Assembly (NCBI GenBank): GCA_016183885.1
Contig: JACPDS010000117.1
Coordinates: 1-10,420, forward strand
DNA: 10,420 bases
Origin: Armatimonadota bacterium
GTDB taxonomy: Bacteria > Vulcanimicrobiota > JACPDS01
Reading direction: 5' to 3'
Within the stretch, counting starts at the first letter, position 1. The number at the start of each line of letters is the position of its first letter. The notes under the pieces were generated by a model that was not told where the DNA came from, did not search any database, and saw only the letters and a list, made by a program, of their open reading frames with translations. The translations under genes were made by a program, and so were the position numbers. Positions 1 through 6,715 of the stretch are shown here, piece after piece.

Positions 1-1260
1 GCCCTGTTTTGCCGAACCGCCGGCAGAATCGCCTTCCACTAAATAAAGCTCGGATTTTGCCGCGTCTTTTTCCGAACAATCAGCTAATTTCCCGGGGAGC
101 GAATTTATTTCCAAAGCTCCTTTTCGCCTTACAATTTCTCGAGCTCGTCTTGCGGCTTCTCTGGCTCGCAGGGCTGTTAGCGATTTTTCAACAATAACTT
201 TAGCTTCTTGAGGATTCTCTTCTAAAAAACTTCCCAGATAATCATCTATTACAGCTTCCACTATATTCTTAACTTCCGGATTGCCTAATTTAGTTTTAGT
301 TTGTCCTTCAAATTGAGGATCGGTTAATCTCACGCTAATAACCGCAATTATTCCTTCGCGCACATCTTCTCCGCTTAGATTCTGTTCACTTTCTTTAAGC
401 AAATTTTTTCTTCGAGCATAATTATTAATTGTCCGAGTTAAAGCGGTTTTAAAACCGGTAAGATGGGCTCCGCCTTCCTCAGTATTAATATTATTAGCGT
501 AGGAAAAAATAATTTCTTGAAATCCAGAGTTATACTGCATAGCTACTTCTACTTTAACAGCTTGCTTTTCTGATTTAAAATTAATTGGAGAGCGATGCAG
601 TAAATCTTTATTATGACTTAAATGTTCTACAAAAGATGTAATGCCGCCGCTATATTCAAATATATGCTGTTTATTAGTTTTTTCTTCTTTTAAACTAAAT
701 TCTCTGGTCTCTTGAAATATTTCCGAATCGGGTTTGAAGCTGATTTTTGTGCCGCTTTCAGATGATTTTCCAATTACTTTTAAATCATATTCCGGTTCAC
801 CGCGTTTATATTTTTGCTCATAAATTTCTCCTCCTCTTTTAACTTCTACTGAAAAAGACGCGGATAGAGCATTTACCACAGAAATTCCTACTCCATGCAG
901 TCCACCGGATTCTTTATACCCTCCTCCTCCAAATTTCCCTCCGGCATGCAGGGTAGTCATAACCACTTCTATTGCGGGACGATCAAAACCCGGCGGCGGT
1001 TCAACGGGAATTCCTCTTCCATTATCAATAATTGTTGCAGATTCATCTTTATGTAAGACTATTTCAATATAATTACAAGCCCCAACTAAAACTTCATCAA
1101 TACTGTTATCTACCGCCTCAAAAATTAAATGATGAAGCCCTCGAGACCCTGTGCTTCCAATATACATTGCAGGCCTTTTTCGCACAGCTTCTAAACCTTC
1201 TAAAACTTGGATATTTTCCGCAGTATAGCTAATCTCTTTATTTAAAATATCTTCTTGCAT
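1..1260 (-). CDS. gyrB: DNA gyrase subunit B, N-terminal part (cut by window edge)
   Basis: GyrB is the ATPase subunit of DNA gyrase, which introduces negative supercoils with GyrA. The 420 residues visible hold the GHKL ATPase domain, with EAVDNSIDE at 48-56, DNGRGIP at 79-85 and the glycine-rich lid GGKFGGGGYKESGGLHGVG at about 107-125. The transducer domain follows, with the QTKTKLG loop that carries the ATP-contacting lysine. The window edge falls in the TOPRIM domain just after EGDSAGG (about 409-415), so the acidic DxD and the C-terminus lie outside. The ATG at 1258-1260 is preceded by AAAAGGAGT at 1268-1276, a good ribosome binding site. ParE is the alternative, but the N-terminal sequence and the recF/dciA neighbourhood favour GyrB. 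The glycosyltransferase gene lies upstream on the same strand, separated by a palindromic element, so gyrB probably has its own promoter. Confidence 0.96.
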   Translation of the reverse strand, partial: MQEDILNKEISYTAENIQVLEGLEAVRKRPAMYIGSTGSRGLHHLIFEAVDNSIDEVLVGACNYIEIVLHKDESATIIDNGRGIPVEPPPGFDRPAIEVVMTTLHAGGKFGGGGYKESGGLHGVGISVVNALSASFSVEVKRGGEIYEQKYKRGEPEYDLKVIGKSSESGTKISFKPDSEIFQETREFSLKEEKTNKQHIFEYSGGITSFVEHLSHNKDLLHRSPINFKSEKQAVKVEVAMQYNSGFQEIIFSYANNINTEEGGAHLTGFKTALTRTINNYARRKNLLKESEQNLSGEDVREGIIAVISVRLTDPQFEGQTKTKLGNPEVKNIVEAVIDDYLGSFLEENPQEAKVIVEKSLTALRAREAARRAREIVRRKGALEINSLPGKLADCSEKDAAKSELYLVEGDSAGGSAKQG

Positions 1261-1344
1261 AAAAAAAACTCCTTTTAAGTTTCATCCTTCATTTAAAGTA
1301 ATTAGTCAAAAAGCCGATTTCTTCCTTCTTGAGGCATTTCACTG

Positions 1345-1626
1345 CCAAGTTGCAATCATACTGATATAAAATAGTCTAATTCGAGGATTATTAATCAGTA
1401 GGAAAAAGGGGGAGTGTTTTCGCTTCGTACTCCCTCGCGGACAAAACTGGAGGCTCGCTCCACTACGAAATCCAAACTCGCCTTTCGGCTTCAAACAAGG
1501 ATTTCGTTGACGTTTCGCTCGCCTAGTTTTGTTTGCCGCTTGTGTCGTAAATTCGCTCAAACATCCCCTTTTTTCCTCTTTTCAACACCTCCCGATTATT
1601 TAATATATCTTTTGATTGCAACTTGG
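1345..1626. repeat. Nested-palindrome element with 14-bp terminal inverted repeats
   Basis: This element fills most of the 378-bp spacer between gyrB and the glycosyltransferase. Its ends are perfect 14-bp inverted repeats: CCAAGTTGCAATCA at 1345-1358 and its complement at 1613-1626. Inside, the arms continue as an imperfect inverted repeat, including GGAAAAAGGGG near 1400 facing CCCCTTTTTTCC near 1565-1576. The centre is clearly richer in G+C than its surroundings and stacks further stems: GGGAGT with ACTCCC, ACAAAACT with AGTTTTGT, ACGAAATCC with GGATTTCGT, and on the minus strand a GCC-GAAA-GGC tetraloop hairpin. Open frames across it look compositional and resemble no protein I know. It may be a non-autonomous foldback or MITE-like element, or a structured RNA. 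I see no clear target-site duplication and no transposase. The structure is directly visible; its nature is inferred. Confidence 0.65.
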
Positions 1627-1638
1627 TATCAATTAAGA

Positions 1639-2799
1639 TTAAGCGGAATTTATATTTTTTTCTTTAATTGTTTTTTTATAAACTTCTTGCAGCTCTTTTG
1701 CTTTTAATATAATGGAAAACTTTTCACTATCTTTAAGAGCATTTTGGCTAAAAGTTTCTCTTTTTTGAGGGTTTTGAAGAATTTCTAAAACCCGAGCGGA
1801 AAATTCTTCTTTATTAAAACTAGTTAAAAACCCGTTAAATCCGTCGATTACCGCTTCATCTGTTCCGGGAGCTTTTACGGCTACGACTGGACAGCCGCAG
1901 GCTAAAGCTTCCTGCACTACTAATCCTTGAGTTTCCGTAAAAGAAGAAAATAAAAAAACGCAGGCTGCGGTATAATAATCAATTAATTCTTCAATTTTAA
2001 GATAACCTAAAAAAATTATTCTATCTTTTAAATTTAAATTTTCAGCCTTTTTTTCTAAAAATTTTCGATAAGGGCCGTCTCCCGCTAAAAGAAAATAAGT
2101 TTTAGGGAATCTCATTAAAATTAATGAAAAGCAGTCTAATAAAAAATCTATTCCTTTTTCTTTAGCTAAACGTCCGGCATAAAATAAAATTTTATTTCCT
2201 TTTAAAAAATTAAAATGTTGAAATACTTTTTCTTTTTCCCCTAATTTAAATTTTTCTAATTCTATTCCCGCGGAAATTACCTGAATTTTTCCATTAATCC
2301 CTCTTTTTTCAAGAAGCTCTTTAATTTTAAAAGTAGGAGCAATTACTTTATTGGATGATTCGCAAAAATATTTCTCCTGTTTTAAAGCTATTTTTCTTAA
2401 AATATTTGATGATAGAATCGGAATATAATGAGTATATTCCTCCCAACGGGTATGATGAGTGAAAATTAAAGGCAATTGATATTTTTTAGCTAAATAAATT
2501 CCTAAAAAACCCATAAAAAAGGGACTGTGAATATGAATTAAATCTAAATTTAATAATTTAACTTTATTTAAATAATTAATTGGAAAAGGGAAGCTTATCC
2601 TATATTCTTTTTGAAAAAGAAATGGCGCGGAAAAAAAACGAAAAACTTTAGAATCAATTTCCTTGAATTTAGGAACTTGAGGAGCAAAAACAAAGATTTC
2701 ATCTCCAAGTTTTTCAAGACAATTTTTAAAAGTAACAATCGCTCTTACTACGCCGTTAATCATCGGCAAATAACAATCGGAGAACATTCCTATTTTCAT
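1639..2799 (-). CDS. GT4-family glycosyltransferase
   Basis: This 386-residue retaining glycosyltransferase has a GT-B fold and probably transfers a hexose from a nucleotide sugar to a lipid or glycan at the cytoplasmic membrane. The N-terminal acceptor domain starts MKIGMFSDCYLPMINGVV, with the glycine loop at 15-18, HIHSP at 89-93 and a basic, histidine-rich THHTRWEEYTHYIP at 114-127. The C-terminal donor domain has FYAGRLAKEKGIDFLL at 206-221, AGDGP at 239-243 and the GT4 E-x7-E motif, E289 and E297, in TETQGLVVQEALACGCPVV. Overall it resembles diacylglycerol glucosyltransferases and PimB-like mannosyltransferases, but acceptor and sugar cannot be read from the sequence. The start is supported by AAAGGGG at 2812-2818. 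It is divergent from recF across 58 bp and has no recognisable partner gene here. Confidence 0.88.
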   Translation of the reverse strand: MKIGMFSDCYLPMINGVVRAIVTFKNCLEKLGDEIFVFAPQVPKFKEIDSKVFRFFSAPFLFQKEYRISFPFPINYLNKVKLLNLDLIHIHSPFFMGFLGIYLAKKYQLPLIFTHHTRWEEYTHYIPILSSNILRKIALKQEKYFCESSNKVIAPTFKIKELLEKRGINGKIQVISAGIELEKFKLGEKEKVFQHFNFLKGNKILFYAGRLAKEKGIDFLLDCFSLILMRFPKTYFLLAGDGPYRKFLEKKAENLNLKDRIIFLGYLKIEELIDYYTAACVFLFSSFTETQGLVVQEALACGCPVVAVKAPGTDEAVIDGFNGFLTSFNKEEFSARVLEILQNPQKRETFSQNALKDSEKFSIILKAKELQEVYKKTIKEKNINSA

Positions 2800-2841
2800 A
2801 ATATATTTTTTCCCCTTTAGTAGGTTTTATTCCTTTTATAG

Positions 2842-2868
2842 AGTATATATCTTTGAAATGTTAATCAA
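2842..2868 (-). promoter_or_regulatory. Weak candidate promoter for the glycosyltransferase gene
   Basis: On the minus strand, TTGATT (2863-2868) and TATACT (2842-2847) are 15 bp apart, short of the ideal 17. The -35 hexamer would lie inside the 5' end of recF. The spacer is so AT-rich that such matches arise by chance. No clear recF promoter or strong recF ribosome binding site is visible on the other strand. Confidence 0.22.
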
Positions 2869-3943
2869 AGAGTTTTCCTTGACTAATTTTAGAAATTATA
2901 AAAATTTACATTTTACCCCGCATGAAAAACTTAATATTTTCCTGGGAGATAATGCTCAAGGAAAAAGCAATCTCCTGGAGGCTTTATTTGTTTTATCTTT
3001 AGGAAAGTCTTATAAAGCGCAAAAAGAAATGGAAATAATCTGCCAAAAAGAAGATTTTTCTCAAATTAAAGCCAGTATCGAAGAAAATTTTCAAACCAAA
3101 CTGGTTAATATCTTATGGACAAAAGAAAAATTTCTAATTAAAAAGTTAATTAAATTAGACGGCAACACCTGTAGAAAAATAAGTTTATTCTACGGGCAGG
3201 TAAAATCGGTAATGTTTTCTATTTTTGATTTGAAAATTATTACCGAGGGGCCGATTTGGAGAAGGCGCTTTCTAGATTTTTTAATCAGCCAGATCAATCC
3301 TATCTATTTAAAAACTTTAATTCAATATTATCAATATTTAAAAATGAAAAATTCACTATTGCGCTCAAACAACAACTTAATTTTAATCGAAGCTTTAAAT
3401 GAAAAATTAGTAGATTTAGGATTAATAATTATTTTAAAAAGGCAGGAGTTTATTAAAAAATTTACTCCGATATTTTATGATTATTTTTCTTTATTTAACA
3501 AAAAAAAGATTTTACTTACTTATCAAGCCAATCTTTCTTTAAATAATAATCTTAAAGAAACTTATAAGAAAAAATTAGAAAAACTGCTTGAAGAGGAAAT
3601 AAGAAAAAAATTTACTCTTTGCGGTCCTCATCTTGACGAGCTTAATTTTTCCTTAGACGGATTTCCTATAAGACTTTTTGGATCTTTAGGGGAACAGCAT
3701 TTAACAGTTTTAGCTTTAAAATTTGCGCAGGCTAAATTGCTTTTTCAAGAAACTAAAACATGGCCGATTTTAATTTTAGATGATTGTATTTCTTCTTTAG
3801 ATTTAAATCATCAAAAAAGTATCGGTAATTTAATTTTAAATGCCGGTCAGATTTTTTTAGCTTTTACAGAACTGCCTTTATTTATTAATAAATTTTCGGG
3901 AAATTATTATTTTATAAAACAAGGCGTCTTATCATGTTATTAA
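2858..3943 (+). CDS. recF: DNA replication and repair protein RecF
   Basis: RecF is an SMC-like ABC ATPase that helps load RecA at single-strand gaps and stalled forks, acting with RecO and RecR. At 361 residues it has the usual family length. It opens with LTNFRNYKN and has the Walker A motif GDNAQGKS at 30-37. The central part has FYGQVKSVMFS and RRRFLDFLISQINPIYL, matching RecF lobe II motifs. GPHLDEL at 256-262 corresponds to the usual GPHRDDL, the ABC signature lies in FGSLGEQHLTVLALKFA at about 274-290, and Walker B is PILILDDC at 303-310, followed by the D-loop ISSLD. The signature is mildly divergent: QHLT replaces the common QRT. The ATG at 2858 has no clear Shine-Dalgarno sequence, but the next residues are conserved, so the start is probably right. 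The stop overlaps the next gene. Confidence 0.95.
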   Translation: MLIKEFSLTNFRNYKNLHFTPHEKLNIFLGDNAQGKSNLLEALFVLSLGKSYKAQKEMEIICQKEDFSQIKASIEENFQTKLVNILWTKEKFLIKKLIKLDGNTCRKISLFYGQVKSVMFSIFDLKIITEGPIWRRRFLDFLISQINPIYLKTLIQYYQYLKMKNSLLRSNNNLILIEALNEKLVDLGLIIILKRQEFIKKFTPIFYDYFSLFNKKKILLTYQANLSLNNNLKETYKKKLEKLLEEEIRKKFTLCGPHLDELNFSLDGFPIRLFGSLGEQHLTVLALKFAQAKLLFQETKTWPILILDDCISSLDLNHQKSIGNLILNAGQIFLAFTELPLFINKFSGNYYFIKQGVLSCY

Positions 3944-4464
3944 AAATAGAAGAGCTTCTTGAATCTTATTCTAAAAAATTTAATTTAAGCAGTCAATTTA
4001 AACTAATTAAAATAGATTCTTTTTGGGAAGAAATCGCGGGAGAAAAAATTTTTCAAAATACTCAAATTTCTTTTATAAAAGACGGTATTTTATATGTTAA
4101 AGTAAAAAATTCCGCATGGGTATATGAATTAAGCTGTTTAAAAGAAATTATTCGTCAGAAAATTAATCAAAAATTAAATGAAAACATTATTAAAGATTTG
4201 CATTTTAAGACAGGCATAATCAAAAAAAACTATTCTAAATCTATTTTAAAATCTGCTCCTCCTTTATCAAATCAAGAAGAAGAAAAAATAAAAACAATCT
4301 TGGAAAATATTTCCGATGATCATTTGCGGGAAATTCTTGGAAGAATTTTAACAAAATCCATTCAACTTAAACACCTTAAAAAAAAGAGCGGATGGAATAA
4401 ATGTGTTTCTTGCGGGGATTTAAGCAAGGAACATCTCTGTCCTTTTTGTCAATTAAAAAAATAA
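3934..4464 (+). CDS. DciA-like (DUF721) replicative helicase loader with C-terminal zinc ribbon
   Basis: The N-terminal ~95 residues match the DUF721/DciA family: FWEEIAGEKIFQNTQ, then DGILYVKVKNSAWVYELSCL, then the IRQKINQKLNENII helix. DciA is the widespread, ancestral-type loader or operator of the DnaB helicase. A charged linker and a helical segment follow, ending in a compact zinc-ribbon-like tail CVSCGDLSKEHLCPFC (two CxxC pairs). This tail is not part of the core DUF721 domain. Its start overlaps the recF stop by 10 bp, with AAGG at 3921-3924 as a modest ribosome binding site, so the two genes are probably translationally coupled. recF next to a DUF721 gene near gyrB is a common order near bacterial replication origins. 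The family is clear; the zinc-binding tail is inferred from the cysteine spacing. Confidence 0.87.
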   Translation: MLLKIEELLESYSKKFNLSSQFKLIKIDSFWEEIAGEKIFQNTQISFIKDGILYVKVKNSAWVYELSCLKEIIRQKINQKLNENIIKDLHFKTGIIKKNYSKSILKSAPPLSNQEEEKIKTILENISDDHLREILGRILTKSIQLKHLKKKSGWNKCVSCGDLSKEHLCPFCQLKK

Positions 4465-4529
4465 ATACTCACGGGCATAGCCCGTGGCATGTCAATCCAC
4501 GCACCCGCGCGCGGGCGCGACATAGTATT
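4464..4529. repeat. GC-rich REP-like palindrome predicted to fold as a three-way junction
   Basis: AATACT at 4464-4469 pairs with AGTATT at 4524-4529 and closes the structure. Hairpin 1 is CACGGGC-ATA-GCCCGTG at 4470-4486, a perfect 7-bp stem. Hairpin 2 pairs ATGTC (4489-4493) with GACAT (4519-4523) around a one-sided bulge and an inner stem, GCACCCG at 4501-4507 with CGGGCGC at 4512-4518, with one A-C mismatch and a CGCG loop. It starts at the dciA stop codon and sits between convergent genes. No T-run follows either hairpin, so it is not a standard intrinsic terminator. It resembles REP elements or the imperfect-palindrome ends of IS200/IS605-type elements, but no Y1 transposase is in the window. 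Confidence 0.7.
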
Positions 4530-4546
4530 CTGCTAGAAGATATAAA

Positions 4547-4891
4547 CTATTCCTCAGGAGATATTTTAAAAAATTTCTCTAAAAAAATATTAAGATAAGG
4601 AATCTTAAAAACTTTTCCCAAGGAAGCAATATAAGCGCAATATAAAATTGCCCCAAGAGAAGCTAATAAATAAAGAGATAGTATAATTAAGATAAATATA
4701 AAAAAAATTGAAGTAAATAAATTAGCCCAAGTAGAAGTAGTTAAGAAAAATACAAAACTAAACATAATTAAAATTAAAAAAATAAAACTTAAAACTATCC
4801 CTAAAAATAAACTTTGATAAGCATGATAACGTAGAAACGGTTCGGTTTTCTTTCGGGAGAACAAAATTAAAAAACTAATTATAAATTCCAT
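4547..4891 (-). CDS. Small DUF4870/Tic20-like integral membrane protein
   Basis: This 114-residue protein is almost entirely hydrophobic, with about three membrane segments at roughly 4-11 (short), 28-50 and 56-85 plus a helical tail. TEPFLRYHAYQSLFLG near the N-terminus matches the 'P-F-x-R-x-H-A-x-Q-(A/S)-L' signature of the DUF4870/Tic20-like superfamily. The end, AYIASLGKVFKIPYL, matches the family's closing 'A-x-x-G-(K/R)-x-x-x-IP' pattern. The first helix looks shortened compared with relatives. The ATG at 4889-4891 is forced, because an in-frame stop lies a few codons upstream. It begins 5 bp after the M23 peptidase stop, so the two are almost certainly co-transcribed. Function is unknown. 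The family assignment rests on two short motifs and the hydropathy pattern. Confidence 0.72.
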   Translation of the reverse strand: MEFIISFLILFSRKKTEPFLRYHAYQSLFLGIVLSFIFLILIMFSFVFFLTTSTWANLFTSIFFIFILIILSLYLLASLGAILYCAYIASLGKVFKIPYLNIFLEKFFKISPEE

Positions 4892-4896
4892 CTTGG

Positions 4897-5808
4897 CTAT
4901 TTTACTTTATTAATTTGAGAAATTAATTTATTTTTAGTATTTAAATAACTTTCCGGATTTTGCTTAATTCCAAAACAAGAGATTTCATAATGTAAATGAG
5001 GGCCTGTAGTCATTCCTGAAGAACCCACATATCCGATTAACTCTCTTTGTTTTACTTTTTGACCTGAAAATACAATTATACTTGAGCAATGGCCATAAAG
5101 CGTTTCTAATCCTTGTGAATGTTTAATTTTTATAGTATAACCATAACCTCCCTCATAACCGGCAAAAACCACTTCCCCTCCCGCTGCGCTGTAAATAGGA
5201 GCACCGTAAGGAGCAATGATATCTACTCCTGAATGAAAGTCATTTACTCCATAAATAGGATGCAGTCTCCACCCAAAAGAAGATGAAATATATCCGCCGG
5301 CAGGCCAGATTGAAGGAATTTCCTCTAAAGCTCGAATTTTTCTTTCTAAATTTTTTTTCTTTTTATATTTTAAAGCCGACATTCTTAAAAATATCTGCTC
5401 TTTAGATAAATTTTCCAGTTTTTCTTTAAAATTCCAGTATTTATTCAAAAATATTCCCCCGCGGGAAGCTCGAAGCGATTTATGATATTTTTTAAAGGGC
5501 TTTATTCCTAAAATCTTTTTAATTTCATTATTTTGTTTTTCAACTTTTTCAATTTTATTCTGCAAAGCTTTATTTTGTTTAATCAATACTTTAGAAAGAT
5601 GTTCTTTTTCTTTAGTTAAAATTTGTATTCTAGCTTTTTGTTTTTGAATTTTATTATTATTAAAATAAAAAGGAAGTAAAAATAAACTTAAAAGAAATAA
5701 ATTAATAATTATTAAATGCCAAAAACCAATTTGATAATGATAAACACTCTTAGAATTTTTGGGATGAATTTTAATCCGCCATTTTTTTTCTTTTATTTTC
5801 TTTAACAT
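4897..5808 (-). CDS. Membrane-anchored M23 (LytM) peptidase with coiled coil
   Basis: This 303-residue protein belongs to the zinc-dependent M23 family, which cleaves peptide cross-links in peptidoglycan, or in degenerate members regulates amidases. It has a basic cytoplasmic N-terminus, one membrane segment at about 28-50, a Lys/Glu-rich coiled coil at about 52-100, a linker, and the M23 domain from about 167. Zinc ligands H192 and D196 (HSGVD) and H273 (HLHYE) are present, as are H240 (LYGHCSS) and H271. The active site therefore looks complete, so it is likely a true endopeptidase acting outside the cytoplasmic membrane in cell separation or wall growth. The ATG at 5806-5808 has AGGA at 5814-5817. 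It starts 26 bp after the SRP RNA with no obvious promoter of its own, and is followed by the small membrane protein. Confidence 0.92.
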   Translation of the reverse strand: MLKKIKEKKWRIKIHPKNSKSVYHYQIGFWHLIIINLFLLSLFLLPFYFNNNKIQKQKARIQILTKEKEHLSKVLIKQNKALQNKIEKVEKQNNEIKKILGIKPFKKYHKSLRASRGGIFLNKYWNFKEKLENLSKEQIFLRMSALKYKKKKNLERKIRALEEIPSIWPAGGYISSSFGWRLHPIYGVNDFHSGVDIIAPYGAPIYSAAGGEVVFAGYEGGYGYTIKIKHSQGLETLYGHCSSIIVFSGQKVKQRELIGYVGSSGMTTGPHLHYEISCFGIKQNPESYLNTKNKLISQINKVK

Positions 5809-5813
5809 TGAAT

Positions 5814-5834
5814 TCCTAAAAAAATTTTTTCATA
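5814..5834 (-). terminator. T-run after the SRP RNA (possible weak terminator)
   Basis: Ten bases after the SRP RNA closing helix, the minus strand runs into A6 followed by T7 (T-run at 5818-5824), and then the ribosome binding site of the M23 gene. The GC-rich closing helix followed by a U-tract could terminate some transcripts, but the gap makes it a poor intrinsic terminator, so read-through into the peptidase gene is plausible. Confidence 0.3.
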
Positions 5835-6111
5835 CTTGACCGCGCCCTTATATTTGTCTTTCTTTTCATAGCTGTTAACAGAAAGACAGCTCAGGTTAAG
5901 CAAATCTGCGGCACACAAAATTTCTTATTTACCGCTGCTTTCTTCCGAACCTGACGGGGTTCACAAGTTTTTTGTTGCGCAGGACCTAACCGTCAATACT
6001 TCTTATCTAATAACATTTCTATAAAAATAAATCCGCACTATAAGCCTTCGACCCTGCTATAGCGAGTTGCAGGTGCAGGGCATCGCTAGTTCCCCATCTA
6101 GCGCGGTCAAG
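5835..6111 (-). ncRNA. ffs: Signal recognition particle RNA, large bacterial type with Alu domain
   Basis: This is the RNA core of the signal recognition particle; with Ffh it targets nascent membrane and secreted proteins. The 5' and 3' ends pair over 11 bp, CTTGACCGCGC (6101-6111, minus strand) with GCGCGGTCAAG (5835-5845). Near the 5' end, GGGGAACTAGCGATGCCCTG and later CTCGCTATAGCAGGG match the Alu domain of the Bacillus-type scRNA. The S-domain helix 8 is plain at 5931-5955: GTCAGGTTCGGAAG followed by AAAGCAGCGGTAA, with the GGAA tetraloop at 5943-5946 and the conserved asymmetric internal loop that binds Ffh. The length, about 277 nt, is right for the large form found in Firmicutes, Thermotogae and several other deep lineages, and unlike the short 4.5S form. 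The exact ends are inferred from the closing helix. Confidence 0.95.
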
Positions 6112-6119
6112 CGCTTTTA

Positions 6120-6166
6120 ATTATAATTTTCTTTCTAATTTTATTTTAGATTAGTTTATTTGTCAA
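6120..6166 (-). promoter_or_regulatory. Candidate promoter(s) of the SRP RNA gene
   Basis: On the minus strand a consensus TTGACA (6161-6166) is followed after exactly 17 bp by TAAAAT (6138-6143), a good sigma-70-type pair that would give a precursor about 20 nt longer than the mature RNA. A perfect TATAAT lies closer, at 6120-6125, and would start transcription at about 6112-6113, right at the predicted mature 5' end, but lacks a good -35 box. The TTGACA overlaps the last codons of the flavin reductase gene. The two may be alternative promoters, or one may be chance in AT-rich DNA. Confidence 0.6.
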
Positions 6167-6695
6167 TAATATTTTGTATTTTCATTACTTCTTCTTTAAT
6201 AAAAGTAGGGGCGGTATCAGGAGTAACTCCATGTTTTACTTCATGATAATAAGCATATGTCATTGGATTTCCAATTTTTATCATTTCAGAATTTATTAAC
6301 TCTCCTAAAAAAAGCGTATGTGTGCCGCAGTTAAATTTATTAATTACTTTTGTTTCAAGATAAGCAATTGCGTTATCTAATACTACGGGACAACCTGAAG
6401 CAAGCACTTTAAATTTAATATCTTTAAATTTATTTTCCTTTCTGCCGGATTTAAACCCGAATTTTCCGATAAAATTAAGAGGAGTTTCTTTGTCCAATAT
6501 TGATACGCTAAATTTTAAACTAGTTTCTATAAATTCGCAAGTAAGATTTTGTTTATTTATACTTATAGCAATTACGACAGGTTCATTGGTTATTTGAAAT
6601 ACTGTATTGGCTATTTGTCCATTGAAAGCACCTTCTTTATTGGCTGAAATTACATACATTCCATAACTTATATTATGTAAAACATTCGGGTCCAT
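6156..6695 (-). CDS. Flavin reductase-like protein (Hrb N-terminal / flavoredoxin type)
   Basis: This 179-residue FMN-binding split-barrel protein belongs to the flavin reductase-like family. It closely resembles the N-terminal NAD(P)H-oxidising domain of high-molecular-weight rubredoxin (Hrb) from acetogenic clostridia: MDPNVLHNISYGMYVIS, FNGQIANTVFQIT, AISINKQNLTCEFI and FSVSILDKETPLNFIGKFGF, then the CGTHTLFLGELINSE strand and PMTYAYYHEVKHGVTPDTAPT near the end. Hrb carries a C-terminal rubredoxin domain; here the protein stops where that domain would begin, and a free rubredoxin is encoded upstream in the same cluster. Its likely role is to pass electrons from NAD(P)H to rubredoxin and on to the flavodiiron protein. 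AGG at 6703-6705 supports the start. It lies 20 bp after the thioredoxin reductase-like gene and is the last gene of the cluster. The pyridine nucleotide used cannot be read from the sequence. Confidence 0.9.
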   Translation of the reverse strand: MDPNVLHNISYGMYVISANKEGAFNGQIANTVFQITNEPVVIAISINKQNLTCEFIETSLKFSVSILDKETPLNFIGKFGFKSGRKENKFKDIKFKVLASGCPVVLDNAIAYLETKVINKFNCGTHTLFLGELINSEMIKIGNPMTYAYYHEVKHGVTPDTAPTFIKEEVMKIQNIIDK

Positions 6696-6715
6696 TATTA
6701 TACCTGATATTTCAT

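Noticed and set aside
1278..1309. gyrB promoter with TTGACT at 1304-1309 (minus strand)
   Set aside because: The best hexamer at 16-18 bp spacing matches TATAAT in only about half its positions, so I do not list it as a feature.
1339..1707. Overlapping open frames on both strands across the palindromic spacer
   Set aside because: They run through inverted repeats, have no ribosome binding site or known motif, and the plus-strand one overlaps the end of the glycosyltransferase gene. Compositional artefacts of the G+C-richer palindromes.
4470..4523. Intrinsic terminator between the convergent dciA and membrane protein genes
   Set aside because: The hairpins are stable but no T-run follows on either strand, and the closing AATACT/AGTATT pairing points to a REP-like or IS-end structure instead. 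A factor-independent terminator is not supported.
4401..4598. 65-codon plus-strand frame over the dciA end and the GC-rich palindrome
   Set aside because: It overlaps the zinc-ribbon coding region in another frame, crosses a palindrome, and runs into the opposite-strand membrane protein gene; nothing supports translation.
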